DNA of 64,000 nucleotides from Polynucleobacter hirudinilacicola (GTDB lineage Bacteria > Pseudomonadota > Gammaproteobacteria > Burkholderiales > Burkholderiaceae): the NCBI RefSeq assembly GCF_002192535.1, contig NZ_NAIA01000003.1:713954-777953 (forward strand). The letters are read 5' to 3'. Under the pieces are notes generated by a model that did not search any database, had not been told where the DNA came from, and worked only from the letters and a program-made list of their open reading frames with translations. Positions 1-8,955 of this stretch are shown piece by piece. The position numbers and the translations under genes are program-made. Every line of letters begins with the position of its first letter. Position 1 is the first letter of the stretch.

Positions 1-271
1 TAGTACGAGCCATAGCTACGGTGTAGCGATCGTTCTTGAGACCATTATTGGCTTCGTTCTCAATTTCTGCGCCAGTAGGCTTTTGTTTCATGCCGGCAGT
101 CATGCCGCCACCTTGAATCATGAAGTTATTAATCACGCGATGGAAGATAGTGCCATCATAGTGACCGCTCTTGACGTATTGCAAAAAGTTCGCAACGCTC
201 TTAGGCGCTTTTTCAGAATCAAGGCTGAGAGTGATATCACCCTGATTTGTTTTTAACAGTACTTTAGTCAT
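1..271 (-). CDS. Cyclophilin-type peptidyl-prolyl cis-trans isomerase (partial, C-terminus off the window)
   Basis: The reading frame starts with ATG at 271 on the minus strand ([20 protein letters not shown]) and runs off the left edge, so about 90 N-terminal residues are visible. It carries the cyclophilin signature [14 protein letters not shown], with the Arg and Phe that bind and turn prolyl bonds, followed by the [20 protein letters not shown] stretch typical of small bacterial PpiA/PpiB enzymes. No signal peptide is seen before the domain, so a cytoplasmic PpiB-type enzyme is more likely than periplasmic PpiA. It lies just downstream of the TPR lipoprotein gene on the same strand, 54 bases away, and may be co-transcribed with it. 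Confidence 0.9.
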   Translation of the reverse strand, partial: MTKVLLKTNQGDITLSLDSEKAPKSVANFLQYVKSGHYDGTIFHRVINNFMIQGGGMTAGMKQKPTGAEIENEANNGLKNDRYTVAMART

Positions 272-325
272 TATTTGGATCTACTTTCTGGAAGGTTAGT
301 GGATGGAGTATTGGATTGAGGAGTA

Positions 326-1159
326 TTAGTTGCTTCTACGGGTGGGTTGGCTATTCGATTCAGTTGGCAGCTTTGGTGAGGGCTTCAAGATATCCAATAG
401 AGCCTTAGAGCGCCTGGTGTATTGGCCTTGATTGAGTTGCGTATTTTTTGCTGCATTCTCATAGGCCTGTGCGCCAAGGCGGATATAAATTTCACCTAAA
501 TTGGCCGAGGCAATCGCGTAGCTAGGACGTAGCTTGAGAGCGAGTTCTAAATAATCTCTCGCTTCGATCCAGTTGCCCTCGTTAGCAGAAATTGCCGCTA
601 GGTTGTTGTAAGGTTCTGGCAACTCTGGAAATTGCTGGGTAATTTCAATCAAGGTTTTTTTGGCTTGATTAAATTGACGCATCTCAATTTGTACCCGGGC
701 CTTTACAAAACGCAATTGCACATTACGAGGTGTCTTTTTGAGTTGAGCATTAATTAAATCAATGGCATCTTCAAATTTACGGGCTTTCACGAGTTTTTCA
801 ACATCGGAAGGCACTGCATTTTTGGTAACGGGGTCTGGCTCAATAATCAAGAAAGACAACAAAGGTAGCGCCACTGTCTCGGAGAGTCCTGAATTGAGTG
901 GGTCATAAGCAACATCAGCAGATAGTCGCGGAGGGTCATTTGGGCTGTAACCCCCTGAATAGCCTTGAGGTGTTCCAGCGCTGGATTTCATTTCCTGGGC
1001 ATTTGCCACCTGAATTTCCGTATCCGCACGCTGTTGGGCGGGAGTGCTGCACCCCGTAATGAATGCTGCCGCCAATATTGCAGCAAGGATCTTGATAGGG
1101 GTTAGCTGTGATGCTGGGATGGTTACAGGCATAGGGGAAGGGGTATAAAACTGGCTCAT
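326..1159 (-). CDS. TPR-repeat outer-membrane lipoprotein
   Basis: A 277-residue protein with a hydrophobic N-terminal segment ([16 protein letters not shown]) ending in a lipobox, so Cys at about residue 37 should be lipidated. The mature part has a low-complexity linker and then tetratricopeptide-like repeats from about residue 115 to 230 (for example [52 protein letters not shown]). TPR lipoproteins act as protein-protein scaffolds at the envelope; the partner cannot be told here. The N-terminus is long for a lipoprotein signal; the second Met (position 1132) gives a more normal leader, and neither start has a strong ribosome site. It is divergent from cysS. Confidence 0.75.
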   Translation of the reverse strand: MSQFYTPSPMPVTIPASQLTPIKILAAILAAAFITGCSTPAQQRADTEIQVANAQEMKSSAGTPQGYSGGYSPNDPPRLSADVAYDPLNSGLSETVALPLLSFLIIEPDPVTKNAVPSDVEKLVKARKFEDAIDLINAQLKKTPRNVQLRFVKARVQIEMRQFNQAKKTLIEITQQFPELPEPYNNLAAISANEGNWIEARDYLELALKLRPSYAIASANLGEIYIRLGAQAYENAAKNTQLNQGQYTRRSKALLDILKPSPKLPTESNSQPTRRSN

Positions 1160-1219
1160 TCGATATACTCAGCGCTCAGTCTAACAAATTGGCGCTCCTT
1201 GCCCCACCTTTATAGCCAT

Positions 1220-2638
1220 ATGCTGCAAATCTATAACACCCTTAGCCGCTCTAAAGAGGTATTTAGGCCCATCGTACCGGGTCAGGTGAAGATGTATGTC
1301 TGCGGTATGACGGTTTATGACTTCTGTCACATTGGCCACGCTAGGGTCATGATTGTGTTTGACATGGTTGTCCGTTGGCTGCGGGCCAGCGGTTATGAAG
1401 TTCTTTATGTCCGTAATATCACCGATATTGATGACAAGATCATTAACCGCGCCATTGAAAATGGCGAACCCATTTCTGCGCTCACCAATCGCTTTATTGA
1501 TGCGATGCATGCTGACTCTGATGAGCTGGGTTTAATGCATCCCGATCAAGAACCGCGAGCAACGGATTACATTGCTCAGATGCAGGGCATGATTGGTAAG
1601 CTCATTGAAAATGAATTGGCCTATCAAGCAGATGGTGGCGATGTTAATTTTGCTGTGCGTTTACTTCCAAGATATGGCCAGCTTTCTGGCAAGTCATTAG
1701 ATGAGCTCAATGCGGGTGAACGCGTTGCAATTGTTGGCGGCAAACGGGACCCGTTAGATTTTGTGCTCTGGAAGAGCGCTAAGCCTGAGGAGCCTTTAGA
1801 TACCCGCTGGGCCTCACCCTGGGGCGAGGGTCGACCAGGTTGGCACATCGAGTGCTCAGCAATGTCTTGTGACTTATTGGGCGAACATTTTGATATTCAT
1901 GGTGGTGGTGCTGACTTGCAGTTCCCTCATCATGAGAATGAGATTGCCCAGAGTGAAGGCGCTTTGTATGGTAAGGACCGTAAAGACAACGATGCCCCAT
2001 TTGTCAATTATTGGATGCATAACGGCCATATTCGTGTCAATGAAGAGAAGATGTCTAAATCCTTAGGCAACTTCTTTTTAATTCGTGACGTACTGAAAAG
2101 TTTTGATCCTGAAGTGCTGCGTTTCTTCATGCTCAAGGCGCATTACCGAAGCCCAATCAATTACAGCGATGCACAGCTGGAAGAGGCCCGCGCTGGCTTG
2201 GTAAGGCTTTACACGGCCTTGGCTCAAGCCCCAGCTAAAAGCAACTCTTTGGATGCACATAACCCTTGGGCTAAACGCTTTGCAGAGGCCATGAATGATG
2301 ACTTCAACACCCCAGAAGCCATTGCAGTGCTTTTTGATCTTGCAAGCGAGGTCAATCGTGCCCAGGATGCTGAGAAACAGGCGCTAGCTAGCACCTTAAA
2401 GTCCCTTGCTGCTTCGCTCAATTTCTTGCAACGTGACCCAACCGAATTCTTACAAGCAGGATCAAAACAAGAGAGCGGTTTAAGTGTGGCTCAAATTGAG
2501 GAACAAATTTCCGAACGTTTGGCTGCTAAGCAAGCGAAAGATTTTGCTAAGTCAGACTTCATTCGCAAGACACTATTAGATCAAGGTGTAGTGTTAGAAG
2601 ATAAGCCGGGCGGCACCACAGAATGGCGAAGAGCTTAG
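1220..2638 (+). CDS. cysS: Cysteinyl-tRNA synthetase
   Basis: Class I aminoacyl-tRNA synthetase charging tRNA-Cys in the cytoplasm. The 472-residue product from ATG 1220 ([15 protein letters not shown]) matches the usual length of about 460. Visible motifs are the HIGH-type signature CHIGHAR near residue 31, zinc-ligand candidates Cys near the N-terminus, WHIECSAM and FPHHENE, and the KMSKS loop in [10 protein letters not shown] near residue 270. The open frame extends seven codons upstream to a TTG at 1199, but ATG 1220 agrees with the family N-terminus. Its end overlaps the following DNA glycosylase gene by 16 bases, which suggests translational coupling. Confidence 0.97.
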   Translation: MLQIYNTLSRSKEVFRPIVPGQVKMYVCGMTVYDFCHIGHARVMIVFDMVVRWLRASGYEVLYVRNITDIDDKIINRAIENGEPISALTNRFIDAMHADSDELGLMHPDQEPRATDYIAQMQGMIGKLIENELAYQADGGDVNFAVRLLPRYGQLSGKSLDELNAGERVAIVGGKRDPLDFVLWKSAKPEEPLDTRWASPWGEGRPGWHIECSAMSCDLLGEHFDIHGGGADLQFPHHENEIAQSEGALYGKDRKDNDAPFVNYWMHNGHIRVNEEKMSKSLGNFFLIRDVLKSFDPEVLRFFMLKAHYRSPINYSDAQLEEARAGLVRLYTALAQAPAKSNSLDAHNPWAKRFAEAMNDDFNTPEAIAVLFDLASEVNRAQDAEKQALASTLKSLAASLNFLQRDPTEFLQAGSKQESGLSVAQIEEQISERLAAKQAKDFAKSDFIRKTLLDQGVVLEDKPGGTTEWRRA

Positions 2639-3294
2639 TGACTGCGGTAAAAGAAAAATCTATCTTGCAAGAAATTGCCCCAGAGTATTGGGAGCAAGCT
2701 TGTCGCGAGCTGATGAAGCAGGATCGTATTCTCAAAAAAATCATTCCAAAATATGGCTCTGGTTTTTTGGTGACTCGTGGCGATGCCTTTACAACATTAG
2801 CCAGAGCAATCGTTGGACAGCAAATTTCTGTCGCTGCTGCTCAGACGATTTGGGATAGGGTAGTAATTGCTAGCAAGAAAAAAATGAACCCCAAAAATAT
2901 TTTGGCCCTTACCGTAGAAGAATTACGAGCTGCTGGTTTATCGGGTCGAAAGGTGGAATACATCCGAGATTTGGCTGATCACTTTAATTCTGGGCGCCTG
3001 CACGCCAATCAATGGAAAGATATGGATGATGAGAGCGTTATTCAGGAATTGAGCGCTATTCGGGGAATTGGGCGCTGGACGGCTGAAATGTTCCTGATTT
3101 TTAATATGATCCGCCCTAATATCCTGCCTTTAGACGATGTTGGCCTAATAAAGGCTATTTCCCTCAATTACTTCAGTGGCGAGCCTGTTAGCCGCCATGA
3201 GGCGAGGGAGGTGGCGGCGAACTGGGCCCCGTGGCGTACGGTTGCCACTTGGTATATGTGGAGAAGTATCGACCCTATCCCGGTTGAATATTAA
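2623..3294 (+). CDS. DNA-3-methyladenine glycosylase II (AlkA/HhH-GPD family)
   Basis: A 223-residue HhH-GPD superfamily base-excision enzyme expected to remove alkylated purines from DNA. Seen motifs: [16 protein letters not shown] in the first half, the helix-hairpin-helix segment [18 protein letters not shown] at about residues 145-162, and LPLDDVGL, which supplies the catalytic Asp. It lacks the N-terminal domain of E. coli AlkA, so it resembles the short Mag/AlkA-like form common in betaproteobacteria. There is no Cys cluster, which argues against an Nth/MutY iron-sulfur enzyme. The start codon lies inside cysS, and accA follows 9 bases after the stop, so the three probably share a transcript. 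Confidence 0.88.
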   Translation: MAKSLVTAVKEKSILQEIAPEYWEQACRELMKQDRILKKIIPKYGSGFLVTRGDAFTTLARAIVGQQISVAAAQTIWDRVVIASKKKMNPKNILALTVEELRAAGLSGRKVEYIRDLADHFNSGRLHANQWKDMDDESVIQELSAIRGIGRWTAEMFLIFNMIRPNILPLDDVGLIKAISLNYFSGEPVSRHEAREVAANWAPWRTVATWYMWRSIDPIPVEY

Positions 3295-3303
3295 AATCAG
3301 ACT

Positions 3304-4275
3304 ATGAAAACGACTTTCCTGGATTTCGAGCAGCAAATCGCCGAATTAGAAACAAAGATCGAAGAGCTGCGTTTTGTACAAGATGAATCATCGGTAGATA
3401 TTTCCGATGAGATCAAAACGCTTTCTGAAAAAAGTCAGCAACTCACTAAAGATGTCTATGCCAACTTAACACCTTGGCAGGTGTCACAAGTTGCTCGTCA
3501 TCCTCAGCGTCCTTACACCTTGGATTATGTCAGTGCACTCTTTACTGACTTTCACGAACTGCATGGTGATCGAACCTTTGCTGATGACCAATCCATCATC
3601 GGTGGCCTAGCGCGTTTTGATAATCAACCGTGTATGGTGATTGGTCACCAAAAAGGGCGTGATACTAAAGAGCGCGCTCTTCGTAACTTCGGCATGAGTC
3701 GTCCTGAGGGTTATCGCAAAGCCATGCGCCTGATGCGCCTTGCGGAAAAGTTTGGCATTCCTGTTTTTACTTTTGTGGATACGCCTGGAGCATTTCCAGG
3801 TATTGATGCTGAGGAGCGCAATCAATCAGAAGCGATTGGCCGTAACTTATATGTGCAAGCGGAATTAGAGGTACCTATTATTGCGACCATTATTGGTGAA
3901 GGTGGTTCAGGTGGTGCTTTAGCAATTGCCATGGGTGACGTGGTGCTAATGCTGCAAAACTCTACCTACTCGGTGATCTCGCCAGAGGGTTGTGCCTCGA
4001 TTCTGTGGAAGACGGCTGATAAGGCTCCAGAGGCCGCAGAACAACTGGGCTTAACCGCACAGCGTTTAAAGGCGCTGGGTTTGATTGACAAGATTGTGGC
4101 TGAGCCAGTAGGCGGTGCTCATCGCGACTATGACACTATGATGGCCAATATGCGTAAGTCCCTCAGTGAGTCAATCAAGACTTTTGATGGCATGAAGGTG
4201 GATTCACTTCTTGAGCGTCGTCATGAACGTCTAATGAGTTATGGCAAGTTCAAGGAAATCACAGCCAAGTCCTAA
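3304..4275 (+). CDS. accA: Acetyl-CoA carboxylase carboxyltransferase subunit alpha
   Basis: Alpha half of the carboxyltransferase that moves carboxylate from carboxybiotin to acetyl-CoA, the first committed step of fatty acid synthesis. The 323-residue length is normal. An N-terminal helical segment ([20 protein letters not shown]) precedes the crotonase-like core with the family strings [42 protein letters not shown], and [15 protein letters not shown]. The partner accD is not in this window. The gene lies between the DNA glycosylase and tilS, overlapping tilS by 35 bases, in what looks like a cysS-alkA-accA-tilS run. Confidence 0.97.
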   Translation: MKTTFLDFEQQIAELETKIEELRFVQDESSVDISDEIKTLSEKSQQLTKDVYANLTPWQVSQVARHPQRPYTLDYVSALFTDFHELHGDRTFADDQSIIGGLARFDNQPCMVIGHQKGRDTKERALRNFGMSRPEGYRKAMRLMRLAEKFGIPVFTFVDTPGAFPGIDAEERNQSEAIGRNLYVQAELEVPIIATIIGEGGSGGALAIAMGDVVLMLQNSTYSVISPEGCASILWKTADKAPEAAEQLGLTAQRLKALGLIDKIVAEPVGGAHRDYDTMMANMRKSLSESIKTFDGMKVDSLLERRHERLMSYGKFKEITAKS

Positions 4276-5536
4276 GCTTGGCAAACGAATTGCGGTTGCC
4301 TTAAGTGGTGGCCTCGATTCGGTTGTGCTACTCGATACAGTTTGCAAAGCGCAATCTAAAAACAAATCTTCTGCAGTTTATGTGTTTCATATTCATCATG
4401 GTTTGCAAAAACAGGCCGATGACTGGTTGATCTTTTGTGAGAAGCTTGCTAAAAAATATCAAGTGCACTTTGATTTTCGACTCCTGCATTTAGCGGGTGA
4501 AGAGCAGGGCAATGTTGAAGCTAGGGCAAGAGCAGAACGTTATGAGGCCCTCGCAGATCTCTGTACTGAATATGGCATTGAAGACTTGCTTCTCGCGCAT
4601 CATCAAAATGATCAGGCAGAAACAACACTCTTGCAGCTCCTGCGCGGCGCCGGTGTTGCTGGCCTAGCTGGGATGCCAGCTAGTCGTGAGCTGAATGCTC
4701 AAGGGGGCAAGATCATCCTCTGGCGTCCTTTATTAGGACAAAGCAGAAAAGAGCTAGAAGCTTACGCAAAAGAACACAAACTCAAATGGATTGAAGATCC
4801 TAGTAATCAAGATTCTCAATATCGTCGTAATGCAATTCGTAAAACAATCATTCCTGCATTAGAAAAAATTCAGCCTGAAGCAATTGCTAACCTGGCACGA
4901 AGCGCAGGCTTGCTTGGTGAGGCGCAGGGTTTACTCGATCGTTTGGCTATCCAGGATGGGAAACATATTCTTTTGACAAATGGAATTGGGCATCAGCCAT
5001 TACTTGAGCTGGCACAAAAAGATTTACCTGCAGCTAATAATGTATTGCGGTATTGGTTAAGGGTAAATGGACTGACGATGCCATCGCAAGAACGTCTTGC
5101 TGCTTGGTGGCGTGATCTTCAGTTGGTAAAAGCTGGCGCACAGCTAGAGTGGGCTCATGATGAAAGCATGATTCGTCTCTGGCGTGGCGTTTTGCAAGTT
5201 GAGGAAGTAAAGGCTGGAGAGTGGGTTTTTAAAACCATCCCTAGTGCTAGTAAAGCCCCTGGGTTTGCAAGCCAATGGATTAAAGATGCCCAGAAAAATG
5301 GGCTGGTTACGCTAAAAGAGAGGTCTGGATCAGAAAAGATCCAAATCAAAGCCAATACGCCCCGCAAGACCCTCAAAAATCTCTTTCAGGAGGGCGATGT
5401 TCCTCCATGGCAACGTCAGGCACCTCTGCTATATATCAATGGCGATTTGATCGCTGTTGCAGGGGTGGGCCTGAGCTATCCGCATTTGGTTCACACCGGG
5501 CCTCGGGTGCGACCCGAGTGGCAACAGAAGGCTTAG
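4241..5536 (+). CDS. tilS: tRNA(Ile)-lysidine synthase
   Basis: Makes lysidine at C34 of tRNA-Ile(CAU) so that it reads AUA. The 431-residue product has the N-type ATP pyrophosphatase P-loop [13 protein letters not shown] near residue 20, the [11 protein letters not shown] segment, [20 protein letters not shown] with the conserved HxxxDQAET motif, and [18 protein letters not shown] with the substrate-binding Arg/Asn. A C-terminal TilS domain follows ([36 protein letters not shown]). The chosen ATG at 4241 is inside accA; a shorter start is possible because the P-loop lies about 20 residues in. The 35-base overlap indicates coupled translation. Confidence 0.95.
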   Translation: MASSRKSQPSPKLGKRIAVALSGGLDSVVLLDTVCKAQSKNKSSAVYVFHIHHGLQKQADDWLIFCEKLAKKYQVHFDFRLLHLAGEEQGNVEARARAERYEALADLCTEYGIEDLLLAHHQNDQAETTLLQLLRGAGVAGLAGMPASRELNAQGGKIILWRPLLGQSRKELEAYAKEHKLKWIEDPSNQDSQYRRNAIRKTIIPALEKIQPEAIANLARSAGLLGEAQGLLDRLAIQDGKHILLTNGIGHQPLLELAQKDLPAANNVLRYWLRVNGLTMPSQERLAAWWRDLQLVKAGAQLEWAHDESMIRLWRGVLQVEEVKAGEWVFKTIPSASKAPGFASQWIKDAQKNGLVTLKERSGSEKIQIKANTPRKTLKNLFQEGDVPPWQRQAPLLYINGDLIAVAGVGLSYPHLVHTGPRVRPEWQQKA

Positions 5537-5575
5537 CCGGTACAAAACCCTGTAAAATAAGGCCTTTTTGATCCT

Positions 5576-5593
5576 CAGGAAATTCATTTCCTG
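5576..5593. promoter_or_regulatory. 18-bp palindrome in the lysC leader
   Basis: CAGGAAAT-TC-ATTTCCTG is a perfect inverted repeat with a 2-base centre, ending 27 bases before the lysC ATG. It has no following T-run, so it is not a good terminator for tilS. It could be an operator, or an RNA hairpin in the lysC leader. Function is inference only. Confidence 0.4.
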
Positions 5594-5620
5594 TTATAGA
5601 TATTGAAATAGACGGTTTTT

Positions 5621-6871
5621 ATGGCTCTTATCGTTCATAAATATGGTGGCACCTCAATGGGCTCAACAGAGCGTATTGCGAATGTTGCTAAACGCGTTGC
5701 TAAATGGATGCGCGCTGGCCACCAAGTGGTTGTAGTGCCTTCGGCCATGTCCGGTGAAACTAATCGCCTGCTCGGTCTTGCAAAAGAAATTAATCCTGAT
5801 GCCAATCCACGTGAGTTAGATCAGATTGCCTCTACAGGTGAACAAGTTAGTTCTGGATTGTTAGCCTTGGCATTGATGCGTGAAGGTGTTGATGCGGTGA
5901 GTTATGCCGGCTGGCAGGTAACGGTTCATACCGATTCTGCTTTTACTAAAGCGCGCATTAAGAGTATTGACGACAAAAAAATTCTGAGTGATTTGAACGC
6001 CGGTAAAGCAGTGGTGGTTACTGGTTTTCAGGGCGTTGATCCCGATGGCAACATCACCACCTTAGGTCGTGGCGGTTCAGATACTTCCGCAGTTGCCATG
6101 GCTGCGGCACTAAAAGCAGATGAGTGCTTGATCTATACCGATGTTGATGGCGTTTACACCACTGACCCACGGGTTTGTGAAGATGCGCGTCGACTAGACA
6201 AGATTACTTTTGAAGAGATGCTAGAAATGGCTAGCTTGGGTTCAAAGGTCTTACAGATTCGTTCAGTCGAGTTTGCCGGTAAATACAAAGTTAAAACCCG
6301 GGTTCTGTCTTCCTTGACAGACCCATTGATACCTTTAGACATCGAAATGAAGTCGGGTACCTTGATTACATTTGAAGAGGACAGCACTATGGAAGCCGCA
6401 GTTATTTCCGGCATCGCCTTTGCGCGTGATGAAGCGAAGATTACCGTTTTGGGAGTTCCTGATCGCCCAGGTATTGCATATCAAATATTGGGTCCAATTG
6501 CTGATGCCAATATTGACGTTGACATGATTATTCAGAATCAATCAGTGGATGGTAAGACTGATTTCACATTTACTGTTCCACGTGCTGATTATCAAAAAGC
6601 ATTAGACCTATTGAAGAACACAGTACAAGCACACATCGAAGCGAAAGAGATCTCAGGCGATCCTAAGGTTTCTAAAGTTTCAGTAGTGGGAGTAGGTATG
6701 CGTTCGCACGTTGGCATTGCCAGCAAGATGTTCCGCACCTTGTCAGAGGAGGGTATCAATATCTTGATGATTTCTACTAGTGAGATCAAGATCTCTGTAG
6801 TGATTGATGAGAAGTATATGGAGCTAGCCGTAAGAGCCCTTCATAAGGCATTTGAGCTAGATCAGAAGTAA
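5621..6871 (+). CDS. lysC: Aspartate kinase
   Basis: Phosphorylates aspartate in the first step of the lysine, threonine, methionine and diaminopimelate pathways. The 416-residue product starts with the kinase signature VHKYGGTSMGSTERI and has the second motif TTLGRGGSDTSAVAMAAAL near residues 145-165 plus the IYTDVDGVYTTDPR segment. Two ACT domains follow from about residue 265 (ITVLGVPDRPGIAYQILGP; VSVVGVGMRSHVGIASKMF), with the effector-type MISTSEIKISVVID near the end. The length fits the beta-type aspartokinase of Burkholderiales, regulated by Lys and/or Thr. An 18-bp palindrome lies in its leader and tRNA-Ser follows 76 bases later. Confidence 0.96.
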   Translation: MALIVHKYGGTSMGSTERIANVAKRVAKWMRAGHQVVVVPSAMSGETNRLLGLAKEINPDANPRELDQIASTGEQVSSGLLALALMREGVDAVSYAGWQVTVHTDSAFTKARIKSIDDKKILSDLNAGKAVVVTGFQGVDPDGNITTLGRGGSDTSAVAMAAALKADECLIYTDVDGVYTTDPRVCEDARRLDKITFEEMLEMASLGSKVLQIRSVEFAGKYKVKTRVLSSLTDPLIPLDIEMKSGTLITFEEDSTMEAAVISGIAFARDEAKITVLGVPDRPGIAYQILGPIADANIDVDMIIQNQSVDGKTDFTFTVPRADYQKALDLLKNTVQAHIEAKEISGDPKVSKVSVVGVGMRSHVGIASKMFRTLSEEGINILMISTSEIKISVVIDEKYMELAVRALHKAFELDQK

Positions 6872-6947
6872 TCAGCAAAAGAGCAGTAAACCCCCTCTGA
6901 AGCGGTTATCCGTTAAACTGTGGGTCGTTGTAAAGAGTTAGAAATAC

Positions 6948-7042
6948 GGAGACGTGGCCGAGCTGGTCGAAGGCACTCCCCTGCTAAGGGAGCATCGGGG
7001 CTAAAACTCTGATCGGAGGTTCGAATCCTCTCGTCTCCGCCA
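6948..7042 (+). tRNA. tRNA-Ser (anticodon GCT)
   Basis: A long class II tRNA. The acceptor strand GGAGACG (6948-6954) pairs with CGTCTCC (7032-7038), followed by discriminator G and encoded CCA (7040-7042). The anticodon stem CTCCC/GGGAG encloses CTGCTAA, giving anticodon GCT. A long variable arm (about CATCGGGGCTAAAACTCTGAT) lies before the T arm GGAGG-TTCGAAT-CCTC. It reads the AGC and AGU serine codons. Confidence 0.97.
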
Positions 7043-7054
7043 GTATTTTCAAAT

Positions 7055-7089
7055 AAACCCAGTCAATTCAATGAGTTACTGGGTTTTTT
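7055..7089 (+). terminator. Rho-independent terminator of tRNA-Ser
   Basis: AAACCCAGT (7055-7063) pairs with ACTGGGTTT (from 7078) and is followed by a T-run to 7089. It directly follows the encoded CCA of tRNA-Ser. Confidence 0.85.
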
Positions 7090-7131
7090 GTTGCCTATAA
7101 CTTCTTCATTAATCTTAACTATTGGTAATTT

Positions 7132-7172
7132 TGCAACTAAATGTTGCAGCACAGCATTTATATGTATACAAT
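7132..7172 (+). promoter_or_regulatory. Phasin promoter with overlapping TGC-rich palindrome (putative PhaR operator)
   Basis: A sigma-70-like promoter TTGCAG (7144-7149), 17-base spacer, TACAAT (7167-7172) lies 41 bases before the phasin ATG. The perfect inverted repeat TGCAAC-TAAAT-GTTGCA (7132-7148) covers its -35 region. The 15-mer TGCAGCACAGCATTT (7145-7159) reappears with two changes in the phaB-phaR gap. PhaR repressors are known to bind TGC-rich sites upstream of phasin genes. The PhaR assignment is therefore inference supported by the shared motif. Confidence 0.65.
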
Positions 7173-7213
7173 GGTGCATCGCAACAAATAAACTAACCAA
7201 ACTAGGAGAAGTC

Positions 7214-7789
7214 ATGTTCCAAACTCAATTAAATGATCAGATCGCCCAAGCTCAAGCTAAAGCTGTTGAAAATGCTAAACATTTGGCTCAAGTAGCTGTT
7301 GAAAGTGCTCAAGAATTAGCGGAAATCAACCAAGCTGCTGCTAAAGATGCATTGGCTGCTGCACAAGATACAAGCTCACAATTGTTAGCTATCAAAGATC
7401 CACAGCAATTGGCTAAGTTGGCTCAGCCAGAAGCTGCTCAAGAAGCTGCTAAGTACGCTGCTGCTTACCAAGCTAAAGTGAACCAAGTTGTTCGCAATGG
7501 CAATAAAGAAGTTGCTCAAGTAGTTGATGCTTCAATCGATGATGCACGCGCTGATTTAGTAAAGTTCGTTAAAGAAGCTACTAAAACAGCACCTGCTGGC
7601 GCTGAAGCTTTTGTATCTGCTTTCCAAACAGCATTTGATGCTTCACTCCAACAGTTTGACCAAGCTCGCGCTACAGCTACTGATGCTTTCGCAAACTTTG
7701 AGAAGAGTGTTGACGCTGCATTGGCAAACATTCAAGGCCAATATGCTGCAAAACCTTCAAAGAAATCTGCTGCTAAATTAGCTGCTTAA
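7214..7789 (+). CDS. phaP: Phasin (PHB granule-associated protein)
   Basis: A 191-residue, Ala/Gln/Lys-rich, almost wholly helical protein (MFQTQLNDQIAQAQAKAVEN at the start, KPSKKSAAKLAA at the end), as expected of phasin_2-type proteins that coat polyhydroxybutyrate granules. The frame is open further upstream to about 7088, but ATG 7214 has the ribosome site AGGAGA at 7203-7208 and sits behind a clear promoter. The gene is flanked by the tRNA-Ser terminator and its own terminator, so it is monocistronic. A PhaR-like operator overlaps the promoter; the phaC-phaB-phaR genes lie about 46 kb away in this window. Codon use is heavily biased to GCT/CAA, consistent with high expression. Confidence 0.9.
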   Translation: MFQTQLNDQIAQAQAKAVENAKHLAQVAVESAQELAEINQAAAKDALAAAQDTSSQLLAIKDPQQLAKLAQPEAAQEAAKYAAAYQAKVNQVVRNGNKEVAQVVDASIDDARADLVKFVKEATKTAPAGAEAFVSAFQTAFDASLQQFDQARATATDAFANFEKSVDAALANIQGQYAAKPSKKSAAKLAA

Positions 7790-7810
7790 TTCAGTTTTAA
7801 CTGCTTTGCA

Positions 7811-7835
7811 AAAGCCGCCTCCGGGCGGCTTTTTT
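7811..7835 (+). terminator. Rho-independent terminator of the phasin gene
   Basis: AAAGCCGCC pairs with GGCGGCTTT across a short loop and is followed by a T-rich tail. It lies 22 bases after the phasin stop. Confidence 0.9.
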
Positions 7836-7908
7836 CTTTTCTCCATTTCCTCCAATTCCTAATTTCTGATTTCTAAGCCTATCTAGGGTTTCTCCTATAT
7901 GAATAAAC

Positions 7909-7938
7909 TTCACAACTTCACAACTTTAGTGGTATAGT
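7909..7938 (+). promoter_or_regulatory. Putative promoter with tandem 8-bp repeats
   Basis: TTCACA (7909-7914), 18-base spacer, TATAGT (7933-7938) lies 19 bases before the small HTH ORF. The -35 region sits in a direct repeat, AACTTCAC at 7906-7913 and 7914-7921 followed by AACTT, which could be a binding site for a regulator, perhaps the encoded HTH protein itself. Confidence 0.4.
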
Positions 7939-7957
7939 ACGTTTACTGGGAGATGAA

Positions 7958-8137
7958 ATGAAGAGACAGATACCAAAAACACATCAAGCCTTGGAGTGGG
8001 TAGGGAGGGGCTTGACTGCCGCTCAGGCAGCGAGAAAGTTGGAGATTTCAGAATCCAGTGTGTATGCCGCTCTCAGAAAGTCGAAAGCAAAAGATTTGGG
8101 CTGCTGCCCAACCTGTGGTCACAAAATAAGGAACTAA
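7958..8137 (+). CDS. 59-residue HTH protein with C-terminal zinc-knuckle-like motif
   Basis: A short ORF from ATG 7958, preceded by GGGAGATGA. Residues 19-40 (LTAAQAARKLEISESSVYAA) fit a helix-turn-helix, and the tail (CCPTCGHKIRN) has a CCxxCxH cluster that could bind zinc. Stop TAA at 8135-8137 is one base from the ATG of the next gene, so the two are surely co-translated. A promoter-like sequence with tandem repeats lies upstream. Family is not recognised; a small DNA-binding regulator is inferred from the HTH pattern alone. Confidence 0.65.
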   Translation: MKRQIPKTHQALEWVGRGLTAAQAARKLEISESSVYAALRKSKAKDLGCCPTCGHKIRN

Positions 8138-8138
8138 G

Positions 8139-8438
8139 ATGAAAAAGACTTTATTAGCCGCCGTATCAATTTCTGTAGCCGCATTTGCCTACGCCAATAC
8201 CAAACCGTCAGACTCATCTGCATTGGTGAGTCAACAATGCCAAATTTCGGCTGAAGCCGTATCAACGTTAAAAGGCCTACGCTATGGCAATACATCCATC
8301 AGAAAGGATGTATCTAGCCTGATTAATACCCATCTCAAAACTCCAGAGAATCGTGAGATCGCTCAAAGAGCTTTAAATCAGATGATTGATGACAAATCAA
8401 CTGATGTGGCTACTCTAGAAGGTAAGTACTGTTCTTAA
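8139..8438 (+). CDS. Small secreted protein of unknown function
   Basis: A 99-residue protein with a classic signal peptide (MKKTLLAAVSISVAAFAYA, cleavage after AYA near residue 19). The mature part is about 80 residues, mostly helical, with two Cys (QQCQISAEA and the terminal GKYCS) that may form a disulfide in the periplasm. No family is recognised. It begins one base after the 59-residue HTH ORF, so the two form a bicistron. The Smr-domain gene follows 25 bases after its stop. Confidence 0.7.
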   Translation: MKKTLLAAVSISVAAFAYANTKPSDSSALVSQQCQISAEAVSTLKGLRYGNTSIRKDVSSLINTHLKTPENREIAQRALNQMIDDKSTDVATLEGKYCS

Positions 8439-8463
8439 TGGTTAAGGCTTTAGAGTATTAAGA

Positions 8464-8925
8464 GTGCCATCTACCGCGGAGTGTCCTGATTGTGGAAATG
8501 TACGGACATTGTTTAATCAGTGTCCGCATTGTGGCTCTGATCATTTGCCCGTACTCACTATCGACACAATCGAAATCAACATCAAGCAAGGTAGCCCCTA
8601 TGTTGAGGAGGCTCTGGATGAACTCACCGAACAATTGCGTAAATGCCTAGAGCTCGGAATTAAAGCAATCATTCTGATTCATGGTTATGGCTCAAGCGGA
8701 GAGGGCGGTCGAATTAAGTGGGCGATTCATGATGCGCTGGAAAATAATCGTTATTCAGACCGCGTCCTTGAATACTTTTTTGGCGAGAATGTGGCCTATG
8801 GAAGTGAGGCCTACCAGGCATTGTTAAAACGTCGTCCGGGTTTGAAGAGATATCTAAAACGCTTCAAAGAAGGGAATGCCGGAATGACGGTGTTATTGTT
8901 AGGCGCCTACCCGGGAAGTGCTTAG
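8464..8925 (+). CDS. Smr-domain protein with N-terminal zinc ribbon
   Basis: A 153-residue protein from GTG 8464. The N-terminus has two CxxC pairs (CPDCGN and CPHCGS) spaced as a zinc ribbon. Residues 35-105 fit the small MutS-related (Smr) domain: an IEINIKQGSPYVEEALDEL helix pair, then IILIHGYGSSGEGGRIKWAI, containing the HGxGxxxGxxK pattern of Smr nucleases. Smr domains bind branched DNA or cleave RNA. The usual LDLHG motif is replaced by INIKQGS, so the acidic/His residue of that motif is absent; activity may differ. It is followed by the DUF883 gene and may share its transcript. Confidence 0.75.
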   Translation: MPSTAECPDCGNVRTLFNQCPHCGSDHLPVLTIDTIEINIKQGSPYVEEALDELTEQLRKCLELGIKAIILIHGYGSSGEGGRIKWAIHDALENNRYSDRVLEYFFGENVAYGSEAYQALLKRRPGLKRYLKRFKEGNAGMTVLLLGAYPGSA

Positions 8926-8955
8926 AATAGAGATATCTTAATGAGGATCATGCCC

